Assembly (NCBI GenBank): GCA_964657395.1
Contig: CAZZUX010000014.1
Coordinates: 1-47,578, forward strand
Length of the DNA: 47,578 nucleotides
From: G963692885 sp964657395
Lineage (GTDB): Bacteria > Acidobacteriota > Terriglobia > Terriglobales > Acidobacteriaceae
Direction: 5' to 3'
Shown: piece by piece, positions 7,409-16,190 of the stretch
Layout of the letters: each line of letters starts with the position of its first letter
Numbering within the stretch: position 1 is the first letter of the stretch
Made by a program: the position numbers and the translations under genes
Notes under the pieces: model-generated
Seen by the model: only the letters and a program-made list of their open reading frames with translations
Databases searched by the model: none
Told to the model about the DNA's origin: nothing

Positions 7409-10400
7409 ATGGAGCTGCTTTCCCCCAGTCTCGATCCCATGCACTTCGATTGTCCCGGCGGCCTGGCATGGGCGCACCCCGTCGTTCAGGAATGGTTCGT
7501 CGGTCGCTTCGGCACGCCGACAGAGCCACAGGATGCGGGATGGCCGCATATCCTGGCAGGCCGGCCGACGTTGATTTCTGCGCCAACCGGCTCGGGCAAG
7601 ACGCTGGCGGCATTTCTTATCTGTATCGATCAGCTGATCCGGCGATCCATCGAAGGCAGCCTGCGGGACGTGACGGAAGTGGTCTACGTCTCGCCGTTGA
7701 AGGCGCTTTCCAACGACATACGCAAGAACCTGGAACAGCCGCTGGCAGAGATCCAACAGCTGGCGCTGGAGCGCGGGTACCTGTGTTCGCCGATACGCAC
7801 AGCGGTGCGTACAGGCGACACGCTGCAATCGGAGCGACGGCTGATGCTGAAGCGGCCGCCGCACATCCTGGTAACGACGCCGGAGTCGCTGTACATCCTT
7901 TTGACTGCAGACAAGAGCCGTGAGAACCTGAGGCGCGTCCGGACGGTAATCGTCGACGAAATCCACGCGCTTGCGGATGACAAACGTGGTGCGCACCTGA
8001 CGTTGTCGCTCGAACGGCTGGATTCACTGGTGTGCGGAGAAAATCGTCTGACGCCTGCTGGATCGCTGGTGGGGCTGGCTACAGGGCCGCAGAGGATTGG
8101 TTTGTCGGCTACGCAGAATCCGATTGAGACTGTTGGTGATTTCCTGACAGGAGGTTGTACCGGGCCGGCCATTGTGCAGGTTGGAACGCGAAGAACTCTC
8201 GACCTGGCGATTGAGCTGCCGGATGACGAGTTGGGGTCTGTGGCTTCCAACGCGATCTGGGACTCCGTGTATGACCGGTTGGCGGAGCTGGCGCTGGAAC
8301 ACCGGTCGACATTGGTGTTTGTGAATACCCGGCGCATGGTGGAGCGGCTGGCGTATGTCATTGGTGAGCGGATCGGGGCGGAGCACGTCGGAGCACATCA
8401 CGGGTCTCTTTCGCGGCAACTACGACACGAGGCGGAGCGAAGATTAAAGGCGGGCGAGATCAAGCTGCTGGTCGCGACTGCCTCGCTGGAACTAGGCATC
8501 GATATCGGGTCGATCGACCTGGTGTGCCAGGTGAATACGCCGCGGGCGATATGCGCAGCGATGCAGCGGGTGGGCCGGGCGGGACACTGGCGCGGCGCTA
8601 TCCCGAAGGGACGTTTTTTCGCGACCACTCGGGACGACCTGATGGAACAGGCAGGTCTGATCCGCGCGATGAAGGCAGGCGACCTGGACAGGCTGGAGGT
8701 GCCGCCCTGTCCGCTGGACATCCTGATGCAGCAGATTGTGGCGATGTGCGCAGCAGAACCGTGGCAGGAAGACGACCTGTTTGCCGTGGTGCGGCGTGCT
8801 TATCCCTACAAGGAACTGACACGGGAACAATTCGACGAACTGCTGTGCCTGATGGCAGATGGCATTGAGTCATCGCGCGGGCGGTACGGATCGTACCTGC
8901 TGCGGGATCGCATTCACGGTCGTTTGCAGGCGCGGCGGGGTGCGCGGATGATTGCCATCTCGAATGGCGGCAGTATTCCGGATGCAGCAATTTATTCCGT
9001 GATCCTGATGCCGGAAGGCGTGCAGATCGCGACATTGGACGAGCATTTTGCTGTTGATTCACGCGCCGGAGACGTGGTGCTGCTGGGCAATACGAGCTGG
9101 CGGATCCAGCGGGTGGAAAGTGCGGGGAGGGTGCTGGTAGAGGATGCACACGGACAGCCGCCGAATGTGCCGTTCTGGGCGGGCGAGGCACCGCAGAGAA
9201 CCATCGAGTTAAGCCAGTATGTATCCGATCTGCGGGAGCAGATCGGTGCGCGCATTCCATCATCCGGTGCAAGGGCTGTGCTTCCGGGATATGTGAGTGC
9301 GACCCATCCGGATGTCGCGGCGTGCATGGAATGGTTAATGGAGACCTGCTGTGTTCCGTCATCGGGCGCGATGCAGATGATTTCGTACGTGGTGGCCGGG
9401 CGGGCTGTGCTGGGTACGGTTCCCAGCCTGACGACGATCGTGGCGGAGCGGTTTTTCGATGAAGGCGGCGGCATGCAGTTGATTTTGCATGCGCCGTTTG
9501 GCGGTCGCATCAACAAGGCATGGGGGCTGGCGCTGCGCAAGCGCTTTTGCCGTGGCTTCAACTTCGAACTACAGGCGGCGGCAACGGATAACGGCCTGAA
9601 CATATCGCTGGCCGAGCAGCATAGTTTTCCTTTGCAGGATGTCTTTCGCTTTCTGACCGTCGACACGGTGACAGAGTTGCTGCAGCAGGCATCCCTGACC
9701 TCGCCCATCTTCAAGGCGCGCTGGCGCTGGGATGCGGGCCGCAGTCTGCAGTTGTTGCGAATGCAGAAAGGCAAGAGGGTACCGCCGCAGATCCTGAGGA
9801 CTCGGGGTGACGATCTGCTGGCATCAGTGTTTCCGTCGGTAGCCGCGTGCCAGGAGAATATAGAGGGCGACATCGAGATTCCCAATCATCCGCTGATCCG
9901 CGAGGTGATGAAGGATGTGCTGCAGGAGGCGATGGATCTTGAAGGTCTGAAGCAGGTGCTGGCCAATATCGAGTCCGGGACGATCCGTTGCGTGGCTGTG
10001 GATACGACGACGCCGTCAGCCTTTGCGCATGAATTACTGAATGCGAATCCGTATGCGTACCTCGATGATGCGCCGCAGGAAGAGCGGCGAGCAAACGCGG
10101 TGAATCTGCGAGGGAGGGTGCCGGAGAAATTGCTGGGTGAGGCAGGACGCCTGGATCCTGAGGCAATTGCCGCAGTGCGCGAGGAGTGCTGGCCTGATAT
10201 CCGCGATGAGCATGAACTGCACGACCTGCTGTATGCACTCGTGATTGTGCCATATAGCATTCTGGATCGGCGCGCGGCAAGAGACTGGTCATTGTTCTTC
10301 AGCCGCCTGGAGCAGAAAGGCCGGGCGCGGAGTGTGGAAGGGCGTTACCTGGCAGCCGCTGAGCACGCGGAGCTGCTTGTGGGAGATCCGTCCTCTTTTA

Positions 10401-11872
10401 TGGGGCTGGATGAAGCGTTACTGCGCAAAGCAATCAATGGATGGATGAACATCCTGGGCCCCATGACTGCGGGGTCACTGGGGACGTTCCTGGGAATTGC
10501 GGCCAGTGAGGTGTTCAAGGCGTTCCTTGCCATGGAGATGCAGGGGAGCATCCTGCGGGGTGTTTTTGAAGTGCGGCGAACCGATGCTGCCGTTGCGGAC
10601 TTCGACGTGGAATGGTGCGAACGGCGACTGCTGCAGAGGATACACAAGCGAACGCTGGCATCGCTGCGGAAACAGATTGAGCCGGTCACTCCTGCGGCTT
10701 ATATGCAATGGCTGCTGCACTGGCAACACCTTGCGGCGCAGTCTCAGCTGACGGGCGAAGCCGGCGTGTTGGAGGCTTTGCGGCAGCTGGAGGGTTTCGA
10801 AGCGCCCGCAATCGAGTGGGAGTTCTCGCTTTTGTCACGGAGAGTGGCTGACTACGATCCGCGCATGCTGGATGCGTTGTGCCTGTCCGGAGCCGTGGGG
10901 TGGGGACGGATCTCGCCGCATCCTGCCTTCGCGTCGGCGGAGAATGGCGCGCCGCGCAGGGTAGTGCCAACCTCGGTGGCGCCGATCACCTTCTTCCTAC
11001 GGGATACTGCCCTGTGGATGGACTTGTGTCTGAGCGAACGAAGCGTGCCGGAGTTGACGCTGCAGGGAGCGCTTACGGAGCTAGCGCTGAAAGTGCGCTG
11101 CTGCCTTGAGCAGCGGGGTGCGGCGTTCAGTGCGGATTTTTCGCGAATGCTGGGTGTTCCTGCAGCCGAAGTAAGTCGCGCATTGTGGGAATTGGTGGCA
11201 GCGGGGCTGGTGACTGCGGATGGGTTCGACAGTTTACGGATGCTGATTGATCCGCGCAGAAAGCAGGCATTTGCATCCCCGTCGAGAGCCCGGGCAGTGA
11301 ACCGGGAACGCAGTACGGTAGGGCGCTGGTGTCTGCTGGCAGCGCACGCAGAGGCACACGCCGGTGAGGACTCAAGGTGTAAGGCGGAGTTGCATGAGCA
11401 GCGATTGGAATCGGCGTGCTGGATGCTCCTGGCCCGGTACGGCATAGTCTTCCGTGATCTGCTTGCAAGAGAGACCACGATTCCCCGATGGCGTGACCTG
11501 CTGCCGATGTTGCGCAGACTGGAGGCGCGCGGGGTGGTGCGTGGCGGGCGGTTTTTGTCAGGCTTCGGGGGCGAGCAGTTTGCGCTGCCCGAAGCGGTAG
11601 AGAGCCTGCGGGAATTGCGGCGAGCGGTGAAACGTTCCGAAACGGTTACGATTGCCGCAGCCGATCCTATGAACCTGGTCGGGATCGTGGTTCCAGGTGA
11701 TCGGCCAGTGGCTGTCCCGGGGCGAACGGTCGAGTTCTCTGATGGAATCTATGTCGGCGCCAAATTGGATTCACCGAGCGCGGAGTGGAGTGCGGCCGCC
11801 GTCCCGGTAAATGCAACAGTGATGGCGGAGCGGAGCGCGATGCTGTTTACGTCTGAGAGTGGGCATGACTGA
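7409..11872 (+). CDS. lhr: Lhr-family DEAD/DEAH-box helicase, full length
   Basis: A 1487-residue superfamily 2 ATP-dependent nucleic-acid helicase. Walker A APTGSGKT is at about residues 58-65, the DEIH box near 183, motif III-like LSAT (GLSATQNP), and motifs V/VI ELGIDIGSIDLVCQ and QRVGRAGHW. The winged-helix and Lhr-core regions follow, and the long C-terminal half corresponds to the Lhr C-terminal domain of the Escherichia coli protein (1538 residues), so this is the long form and not the Lhr-core-only version. Family members unwind 3'-tailed DNA or RNA:DNA hybrids and are linked to DNA repair. The ATG at 7409 has little ribosome-binding sequence; an ATG at 7439 is an alternative. The last bases overlap the next gene. 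Confidence 0.92.
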   Translation: MELLSPSLDPMHFDCPGGLAWAHPVVQEWFVGRFGTPTEPQDAGWPHILAGRPTLISAPTGSGKTLAAFLICIDQLIRRSIEGSLRDVTEVVYVSPLKALSNDIRKNLEQPLAEIQQLALERGYLCSPIRTAVRTGDTLQSERRLMLKRPPHILVTTPESLYILLTADKSRENLRRVRTVIVDEIHALADDKRGAHLTLSLERLDSLVCGENRLTPAGSLVGLATGPQRIGLSATQNPIETVGDFLTGGCTGPAIVQVGTRRTLDLAIELPDDELGSVASNAIWDSVYDRLAELALEHRSTLVFVNTRRMVERLAYVIGERIGAEHVGAHHGSLSRQLRHEAERRLKAGEIKLLVATASLELGIDIGSIDLVCQVNTPRAICAAMQRVGRAGHWRGAIPKGRFFATTRDDLMEQAGLIRAMKAGDLDRLEVPPCPLDILMQQIVAMCAAEPWQEDDLFAVVRRAYPYKELTREQFDELLCLMADGIESSRGRYGSYLLRDRIHGRLQARRGARMIAISNGGSIPDAAIYSVILMPEGVQIATLDEHFAVDSRAGDVVLLGNTSWRIQRVESAGRVLVEDAHGQPPNVPFWAGEAPQRTIELSQYVSDLREQIGARIPSSGARAVLPGYVSATHPDVAACMEWLMETCCVPSSGAMQMISYVVAGRAVLGTVPSLTTIVAERFFDEGGGMQLILHAPFGGRINKAWGLALRKRFCRGFNFELQAAATDNGLNISLAEQHSFPLQDVFRFLTVDTVTELLQQASLTSPIFKARWRWDAGRSLQLLRMQKGKRVPPQILRTRGDDLLASVFPSVAACQENIEGDIEIPNHPLIREVMKDVLQEAMDLEGLKQVLANIESGTIRCVAVDTTTPSAFAHELLNANPYAYLDDAPQEERRANAVNLRGRVPEKLLGEAGRLDPEAIAAVREECWPDIRDEHELHDLLYALVIVPYSILDRRAARDWSLFFSRLEQKGRARSVEGRYLAAAEHAELLVGDPSSFMGLDEALLRKAINGWMNILGPMTAGSLGTFLGIAASEVFKAFLAMEMQGSILRGVFEVRRTDAAVADFDVEWCERRLLQRIHKRTLASLRKQIEPVTPAAYMQWLLHWQHLAAQSQLTGEAGVLEALRQLEGFEAPAIEWEFSLLSRRVADYDPRMLDALCLSGAVGWGRISPHPAFASAENGAPRRVVPTSVAPITFFLRDTALWMDLCLSERSVPELTLQGALTELALKVRCCLEQRGAAFSADFSRMLGVPAAEVSRALWELVAAGLVTADGFDSLRMLIDPRRKQAFASPSRARAVNRERSTVGRWCLLAAHAEAHAGEDSRCKAELHEQRLESACWMLLARYGIVFRDLLARETTIPRWRDLLPMLRRLEARGVVRGGRFLSGFGGEQFALPEAVESLRELRRAVKRSETVTIAAADPMNLVGIVVPGDRPVAVPGRTVEFSDGIYVGAKLDSPSAEWSAAAVPVNATVMAERSAMLFTSESGHD

Positions 11873-12089
11873 CCGCGACGAAGTGCCGAACTTAGAGCCT
11901 CAAGCGAATCATGCGACGGAGCCGTCGGAACCAGGGAGTCCGGCAGTCGATGATGACGAAGATTGTTACTGGGATGGACCGTACCTGGTCTTTACAGAGG
12001 CATTTCATCTGAAGCGGGGCTACTGCTGCAACTCGGGTTGCCGCCATTGTCCCTGGAAGGATAAGGAGTCGCCTCTGCCAGGAAGTTGA
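11865..12089 (+). CDS. DUF5522 Cys-rich small protein
   Basis: A 74-residue protein whose ATG overlaps the lhr stop by eight bases, so the two are probably cotranscribed and translationally coupled. After an acidic, Pro-rich linker, the conserved block reads YLVFTEAFHLKRGYCCNSGC then RHCPW, the DUF5522 signature with four or five cysteines (CC-x3-C-x2-C) and a histidine that look metal-binding. A GTG at 11859 would add two residues. The function is unknown; the coupling suggests a link with the helicase. Confidence 0.85.
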   Translation: MTDRDEVPNLEPQANHATEPSEPGSPAVDDDEDCYWDGPYLVFTEAFHLKRGYCCNSGCRHCPWKDKESPLPGS

Positions 12090-12448
12090 TCGGGTACCTG
12101 CGCGGGACGGGGGGCGATCAATCACCGTGACGATCTTTGCCGGAACTCATTTTGCTGTGACCCCGGAGTTGTGGTGTGCGTCTGTTCGGAGATGGTCTTT
12201 CAGTAGAAGTTCAGGTAAGTTCTTTGCGCGAAGATTTCTGTGGTGCTTTGGGTCAGAGGGTGAGTGTGGCAAAATGTTGCTTTTTTGCGGCATGAGCCTT
12301 GGCTGGGCCTGTTCTCTGATGAAGCTTGGAGCTTTCAGTCACATAGCATGTGGTGTAGATAAATTTCCTGTAGCGTCGCCTCTGTGCAGCACGCGGTCGC
12401 GCTGGACGAGACGCGATCAGATCGAGTGTCTCTATGTGGAAGACAAGA
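12090..12448. other. Gene-free stretch, nothing recognised
   Basis: About 360 bases after the DUF5522 gene. Open frames here (for example a 120-codon plus frame beginning at 12127) read as low-quality protein rich in Cys, Trp, Arg and Ser with no family resemblance. It borders the pseudogene stretch to its right and may be older wreckage. Confidence 0.4.
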
Positions 12449-12798
12449 TCAGTCGTGATTCGCTGCTCGCTGAATGTCTGTGTAATTGAAGATGGCTGTA
12501 GGCCGAAGCCGAGGGCGCGGTCCATGGCGATGTGAGCGATCCATATGATCGCAAGTCTCTGCGCGATTACGGTGTGCTGGTGCAAAGTAAACAGCCACGC
12601 GATTCGTAGCTATGCAGGAGGTTGTAGACAGTTTGCGCAAACCTGGAAACGCCTCCGAAATACGCAAGGAGTGCGACGTCCGGTGTAAGGAGCAGGAGCG
12701 CAAATAAAGCCAATGGCCCGGAAACTAGCGGCACATGCGAGCAGGCTGACGAGCCGAAACAGCGCGGCTTCTATGCGCAGGAGAGTGTCTGGGCGTAC
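12449..12798 (-). pseudogene. DUF4260 membrane protein, decayed
   Basis: Joining three frames of the minus strand rebuilds most of a DUF4260 protein (small membrane protein, function unknown). Pieces in order are LVRPDTLLRIEAALFRLVSL, then LALFALLLLTPDVALLAYFG with TVYNLLHSYE, then LAIIWIAHIAMDRALGFGLQ and finally a YTDIQRAANHD end before a TGA at 12449-12451. These match the family's LLRLE start, APD-x-[SA]-x-LGY core, YN-x-x-HSY, and WIAHIGFDRALGYGL motifs. At least three frameshifts separate the pieces, so no intact product can be made. No start codon lies in the first piece's frame. Confidence 0.75.
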
Positions 12799-13077
12799 GA
12801 GTGAGCGGGTGAGGGGCGGGTGAGTAGCTCGTTCGCATCGCTTTGATCATCCCACCTTTTCTGTTGAAGATTCGTGGGTGAATCATTGCGTGTCGCGATC
12901 GGGGAGGGAGAGCAACGCCGGCGTGGTTCAGGTTGAAGGCTGATGTGCGATCCATGGGAGTTGCTTGCTCTTGATTGCTGCAACGGCAAGCGAGCGTTGC
13001 CACCTGATTGTCGGGCGAAGGAAGCCGGCATCCTGAGGTTGCCCGCATGCTTTCTTGGATTTCAGAGGGTCTGGCTG

Positions 13078-13448
13078 TCATGTCCACGGCTCGTCATTGG
13101 CGAAGGGGCAATCCGAGCGGTCCACGAAGACCAGGATGATCATGTGTCGTCAGGACGGACGGAGCTTGCTCTTTCATTTGTCCGCGATGAATCAGAAGGA
13201 GGCAAGCTTGGCATCCTTGTTATTGCCGACGGGGCCGGGAAATGGATCAGGAGGGAGTCAGGCGGCTGCATCTCGCTGAGGCAGAGTGGATCGTAAATAA
13301 GATGTTCGCGTGAATGCTCTTAATGACGATGAAGCAGTCGCCGTCGGGCGCCTTCAGCACATCGACGATGCCCTGGTACACGGTGTCCGCGAGGTGGCGC
13401 GATACTCCGGGGGCTTGCCTCTGGCGAGATCGCGGCGTGCCAATGCAT
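13078..13448 (-). pseudogene. Tautomerase (4-oxalocrotonate tautomerase superfamily), decayed
   Basis: Reading across frames from the ATG at 13448 gives LARRDLARGKPPEYRA, then RHLADTVYQGIVDVLKAPDG with DCFIVI, then YDPLCLSEMQPPDSLLIHFP, and finally MIILVFVDRSDCPFANDEPW before a TGA at 13078. This follows the two-domain tautomerase family (about 125-130 residues): start R-x-D-x-x-x-G, then A-D-x-V-[YH]-x-A-x-V-x-x-x-x-x-P-x-[DG]-D-R-F-x-V-I, then YDP-x-[YC]-L, and end D-V-x-[IV]-x-L-V-E-V. Three or more frameshifts and loss of the usual proline after the start methionine show it is dead. Coordinates span almost the full normal length. Confidence 0.75.
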
Positions 13449-13767
13449 GACGGGCTCTTGCGAGGTGAATGGTTCTTGAAGGCAGAAGGCTTCATTACTA
13501 GATCGTTGCGTCAAGCGAAGGTGGATGATCGATCATGGGTCCCGGGATAAGTTTCAACCTTCAGCGCAGGCTGCTAGCTTCTTTGTTCAAGAGGAGCTGC
13601 TTTTTTCCGGAGTTGCAGCGGAGTGAAGGCTTGCCGCGGTGAGGTAGGACTACTTTCCTGTCACCGCAAGGTATGGATGACCTGGACCTTGAAAGGTCTA
13701 CTCATAGCAGTACGCTTCGCTTAAATAAATCAGTTGCGATTGCTAGTTTTGATGAAGGAGCAGATTC
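13449..13767. other. Gene-free stretch between two pseudogenes
   Basis: About 320 bases separating two divergent broken genes. It presumably once held both promoters. Only short frames occur and none resembles a known family. Confidence 0.4.
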
Positions 13768-14153
13768 ATGCCAGCTTCCAGTCGAGAAGGTAAGCGCAAC
13801 CTCATGAGCGCTGTGTTCTTCTTCGTGCCGTTGCAGCCACTTGTTGCGGCACCAGTCCCGCGCAGTGCGTACAGGAATATAACTTTGAGTGCAATGTAAC
13901 CGGTCAAAGATGCATGTCAGGCAATCGTGGTGCGTATGGAAAAAGCTACTACGATGCGCATGCTACTTCTGTGATTCGATGGAAGACGGATGCATTCCAT
14001 TGAGACCAGAAAAGTGCGAGAGGAATCGGCCCTCAAGAGCATACCCGAACCGCCGCATGGCGCTACCAGCAAAGCTAACGTAATTGGCACGGATACGATC
14101 TTAATGTAGCTGCCCGGAGCGAACCCGATGTAGGTAAGCTCGTAAATTCCTAG
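13768..14153 (+). pseudogene. Small secreted protein of unknown family, decayed
   Basis: AAGGAG lies seven bases before an ATG at 13768. The first frame (43 codons, stop at 13897) encodes a good signal peptide: KRNLMSAVFFFVPLQPLVAA. The mature region then appears in other frames: AQCVQEYNFECNVTGQRCMS onward to VIRWKTDAFH (frame from 13872, stop 14001), then SIETRKVREESALKSIPEPP with ATSKANVIGTDTILM (stop 14107), then NVAARSEPDVGKLVNS ending at TAG 14151-14153. The pieces abut without gaps and each reads like real protein, so I infer one gene of about 125 residues broken by about three indels. I do not recognise the family. Confidence 0.5.
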
Positions 14154-14336
14154 AACGTTTAAGGTCCTGTGATGTTTAGATAATGCTCGCGATCTATCAG
14201 GCGAGGGTACCGTTTTCAATCGCATGGTACCCCTTGGCGCTTATGCCTGGACCTTCGTATCGTTAGATTGTGCGGCAGGCTGTGCTGCAGCATTCCTCAG
14301 CGTCGCGGAATTGGACAACGCAACCAATTCCGGGTG

Positions 14337-14870
14337 TCAGGCGGAGGCCCGGGCGGGTTGGCTTTCCTTCCTGGCCGGGAAGACAAGGAGCGTGACGGCG
14401 AGCGCGACGATGATGCCCAAGGAGACTTCCAGAAAGCGGGCGAGGGCGGCCTGACCGGGGCCGGCGTCGATGTGGATGAGCACGACGATGGTGAGGGCGA
14501 CAGCGGCAAGGCGGCCGGCCTTGTCGAACTCGAGCAGGCTGCAGACGAAGATGCAGATGGCTACTGCCAATCCATACAGCAGGTAGTGACCGTGCCAGGC
14601 GTAGAAGGTCGCCCAGCCGAGGAAGGCGCCTATGGCGGTGCCGATGAGGCGGTCGCGGCAGGAGGTGAAGGTGACGCCCGTGTCTGAACCCATGACCACG
14701 ATGGCGGTGATGGCGGCCCAGTAGCTGTGGGCCAGGCCGAAGGTGTGTCCCAGCCAGAGACAGAGTACGGCGGCGAGGCCGGTTTTGAAGGCGCTCAGCG
14801 ATTGGCCGCGCAGGTCCTGTTGACGCCACCAGGATGAGAGAGACTGCTGTAGTTTGTTCTGAATCATCAT
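14337..14870 (-). CDS. FUSC-type membrane protein (short form)
   Basis: A 177-residue inner-membrane protein with the FUSC/aromatic-acid-exporter N-terminal module. A soluble N-terminus (LQQSLSSWWRQQDLRGQSLS) precedes about six hydrophobic segments, including the family's YWAAITAIVVMGSDTGVTFT, followed by RDRLIGTAIGAFLGW. Larger FUSC proteins carry a second copy and a cytosolic domain; this is a half-length version. Its substrate is unknown. The Cys-containing ending is soluble and basic (FPARKESQPARASA). A competing frame on the same strand is Arg/His/Pro-rich and is not real. Confidence 0.8.
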   Translation of the reverse strand: MMIQNKLQQSLSSWWRQQDLRGQSLSAFKTGLAAVLCLWLGHTFGLAHSYWAAITAIVVMGSDTGVTFTSCRDRLIGTAIGAFLGWATFYAWHGHYLLYGLAVAICIFVCSLLEFDKAGRLAAVALTIVVLIHIDAGPGQAALARFLEVSLGIIVALAVTLLVFPARKESQPARASA

Positions 14871-14937
14871 GAGAACGGATCACACTCGAAGGGTGAGATG
14901 TCCGTTGCCTGGAGAGGTGCAGCAGGATTAGCGCGCT

Positions 14938-15111
14938 TTAATCCTTTTCGAGAATGACGTCTTCAAGCTTGGGCTTGTGCTTGCGGTCGCGACGGGACTC
15001 TTTGGGTTCGCTGAGGATGACCTTGGATGGTTTGGGCTGGCCAACCTGGTCCCGCGCATTGAGCTTGACGGCCTTGGTAACGGAAAACGGCCTGGACTTT
15101 TTGGTGGGCAT
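14938..15111 (-). CDS. Small basic protein, unknown function
   Basis: A 57-residue, lysine-rich product opening MPTKKSRPFSVTKAVKLNAR and ending KPKLEDVILEKD. The composition, the ordered start and the absence of frameshifts suggest a real small protein. The larger frame running back to 15450 overlaps the zinc-ribbon gene and is unlikely. There are no Cys, membrane or signal features. No strong ribosome-binding site precedes the ATG at 15111. It is divergent from the gene at 15175, with a 63-base gap. Confidence 0.55.
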   Translation of the reverse strand: MPTKKSRPFSVTKAVKLNARDQVGQPKPSKVILSEPKESRRDRKHKPKLEDVILEKD

Positions 15112-15174
15112 GGGCGCGGTGTGGAGACCCTCTGAGTATGGAATACTTCTTGGGGATTGCAAGAAGGAGTTGAG

Positions 15175-15447
15175 ATGGAAGAGCGCGATTTTTACGACGA
15201 GAAAGCAGAGACCAAGACACATACGCTGACGTGCCCCCATTGCGGCAAGGCGGACGAGTACCAGCTTGGCTGGCTGGTGCGCCGGAAAAAGACACAGATT
15301 GGCCGGAATGCGGATGAGCGGGATCGTGCCAAGTTTGCCAAGTGGCAGAGCTACATGGTGCGCAAGGATGATCAGCTGGCGTGCAAGAACATCCGGTGCC
15401 GGAAACGTTTTGAAGTGGCGGGAGTGCAGACGGTGGCGTTTCTTTAG
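15175..15447 (+). CDS. Small zinc-ribbon-like protein
   Basis: A 90-residue protein. AGAAGGAG five bases upstream decides the ATG at 15175 over an earlier in-frame start at 15157. One Cys pair, TCPHCGKADEYQLGWLVRRK, and a second, LACKNIRCRKRFEV, enclose a basic helical stretch (RNADERDRAKFAKWQSYMV). The four Cys (CPHC and CKNIRC) look like a split zinc ribbon. No named family is recognised; a nucleic-acid- or protein-binding role is a guess. Confidence 0.75.
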   Translation: MEERDFYDEKAETKTHTLTCPHCGKADEYQLGWLVRRKKTQIGRNADERDRAKFAKWQSYMVRKDDQLACKNIRCRKRFEVAGVQTVAFL

Positions 15448-15630
15448 CAATCCGGGTTAGTGTGTCGGGTTGGTGCTGTTTTGGGCGGCGAAGGCAGTCT
15501 CCACCCGGTCGGTATGACAACGTCGGAAGGTGTCGTCAAGGTGGGGTGGACTGCAGCAGGTATCTCGTGATTTGATGGAACTTAGCGGCGGCTTGTTGGC
15601 GCGGCGAGGTACGATGGTGGTGGAGAAAGC

Positions 15631-15906
15631 ATGGCGAACCTGAGCATTCCAGTAGAAGAGCGAAATATGACTCCGCAGCAGATTGAGGCGCTTGATCTGC
15701 GTCGCCGCAAGGGCACCCTGTTGCTGACGATTGCCGGGCAATTCACGGTTATTGCGACGCTGCTGACATTGTGGGCTGGAAGTGACCTGGTGTGGTCTCC
15801 GACACTGGCGAAGCCTATGGTGATTTACTTCCTTCTTGCCTGCACGATTGTCGTGGTAGCTGGTTCGACCGGGGTTTATCTACGCCGAGGTGCCCCCGAG
15901 TTCTAG
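15631..15906 (+). CDS. Small two-helix membrane protein
   Basis: A 91-residue protein with GGTGGAG ahead of the ATG at 15631. After a charged N-terminus (TPQQIEALDLRRRKG) there are two hydrophobic segments, LLLTIAGQFTVIATLLTLWA and MVIYFLLACTIVVVAGSTGV, joined by a short polar loop, then a short cytoplasmic tail. No family is recognised. It stands alone, followed by about 280 bases without a gene. Confidence 0.7.
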   Translation: MANLSIPVEERNMTPQQIEALDLRRRKGTLLLTIAGQFTVIATLLTLWAGSDLVWSPTLAKPMVIYFLLACTIVVVAGSTGVYLRRGAPEF

Positions 15907-15928
15907 TCTCGCTTAAAACGGTCTTGCC

Positions 15929-15951
15929 GGACCTGTTCCGTTAGCAGGTCC
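15929..15951. terminator. Possible weak terminator hairpin
   Basis: GGACCTG (15929-15935) and CAGGTCC (15945-15951) form a seven-base-pair stem with a nine-base loop just after the small membrane-protein gene. No T-run follows on plus, so termination is uncertain. The rest of the gap up to 16190 holds nothing recognisable. Confidence 0.4.
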
Positions 15952-16190
15952 AGTGATCAGCGGATGATGGCTTTCTGGCTTGTGCGATCGCTTCGCATCG
16001 ATCGAGATCGCTGACTAAGCGATGCTTTGTCTGAAATGACTCGTAGCTGTTTCGCTTGCCAGACAGCAATTAGAGCGTTTCTCTATTCCTCACGTCTCCT
16101 CTTCTGCTTCTTTGATTCAGCCGGGATGGCTATCCATGTACCTCCGTTTAGCAGATTTCTACTGACGGGTATGGCTTGTATTCTTTGTGC

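Noticed and set aside
12127..12489. A 120-codon plus frame as a gene
   Set aside because: Cys/Trp/Arg/Ser-rich, no ribosome-binding site, and it overlaps the end of the DUF4260 remnant read on the other strand.
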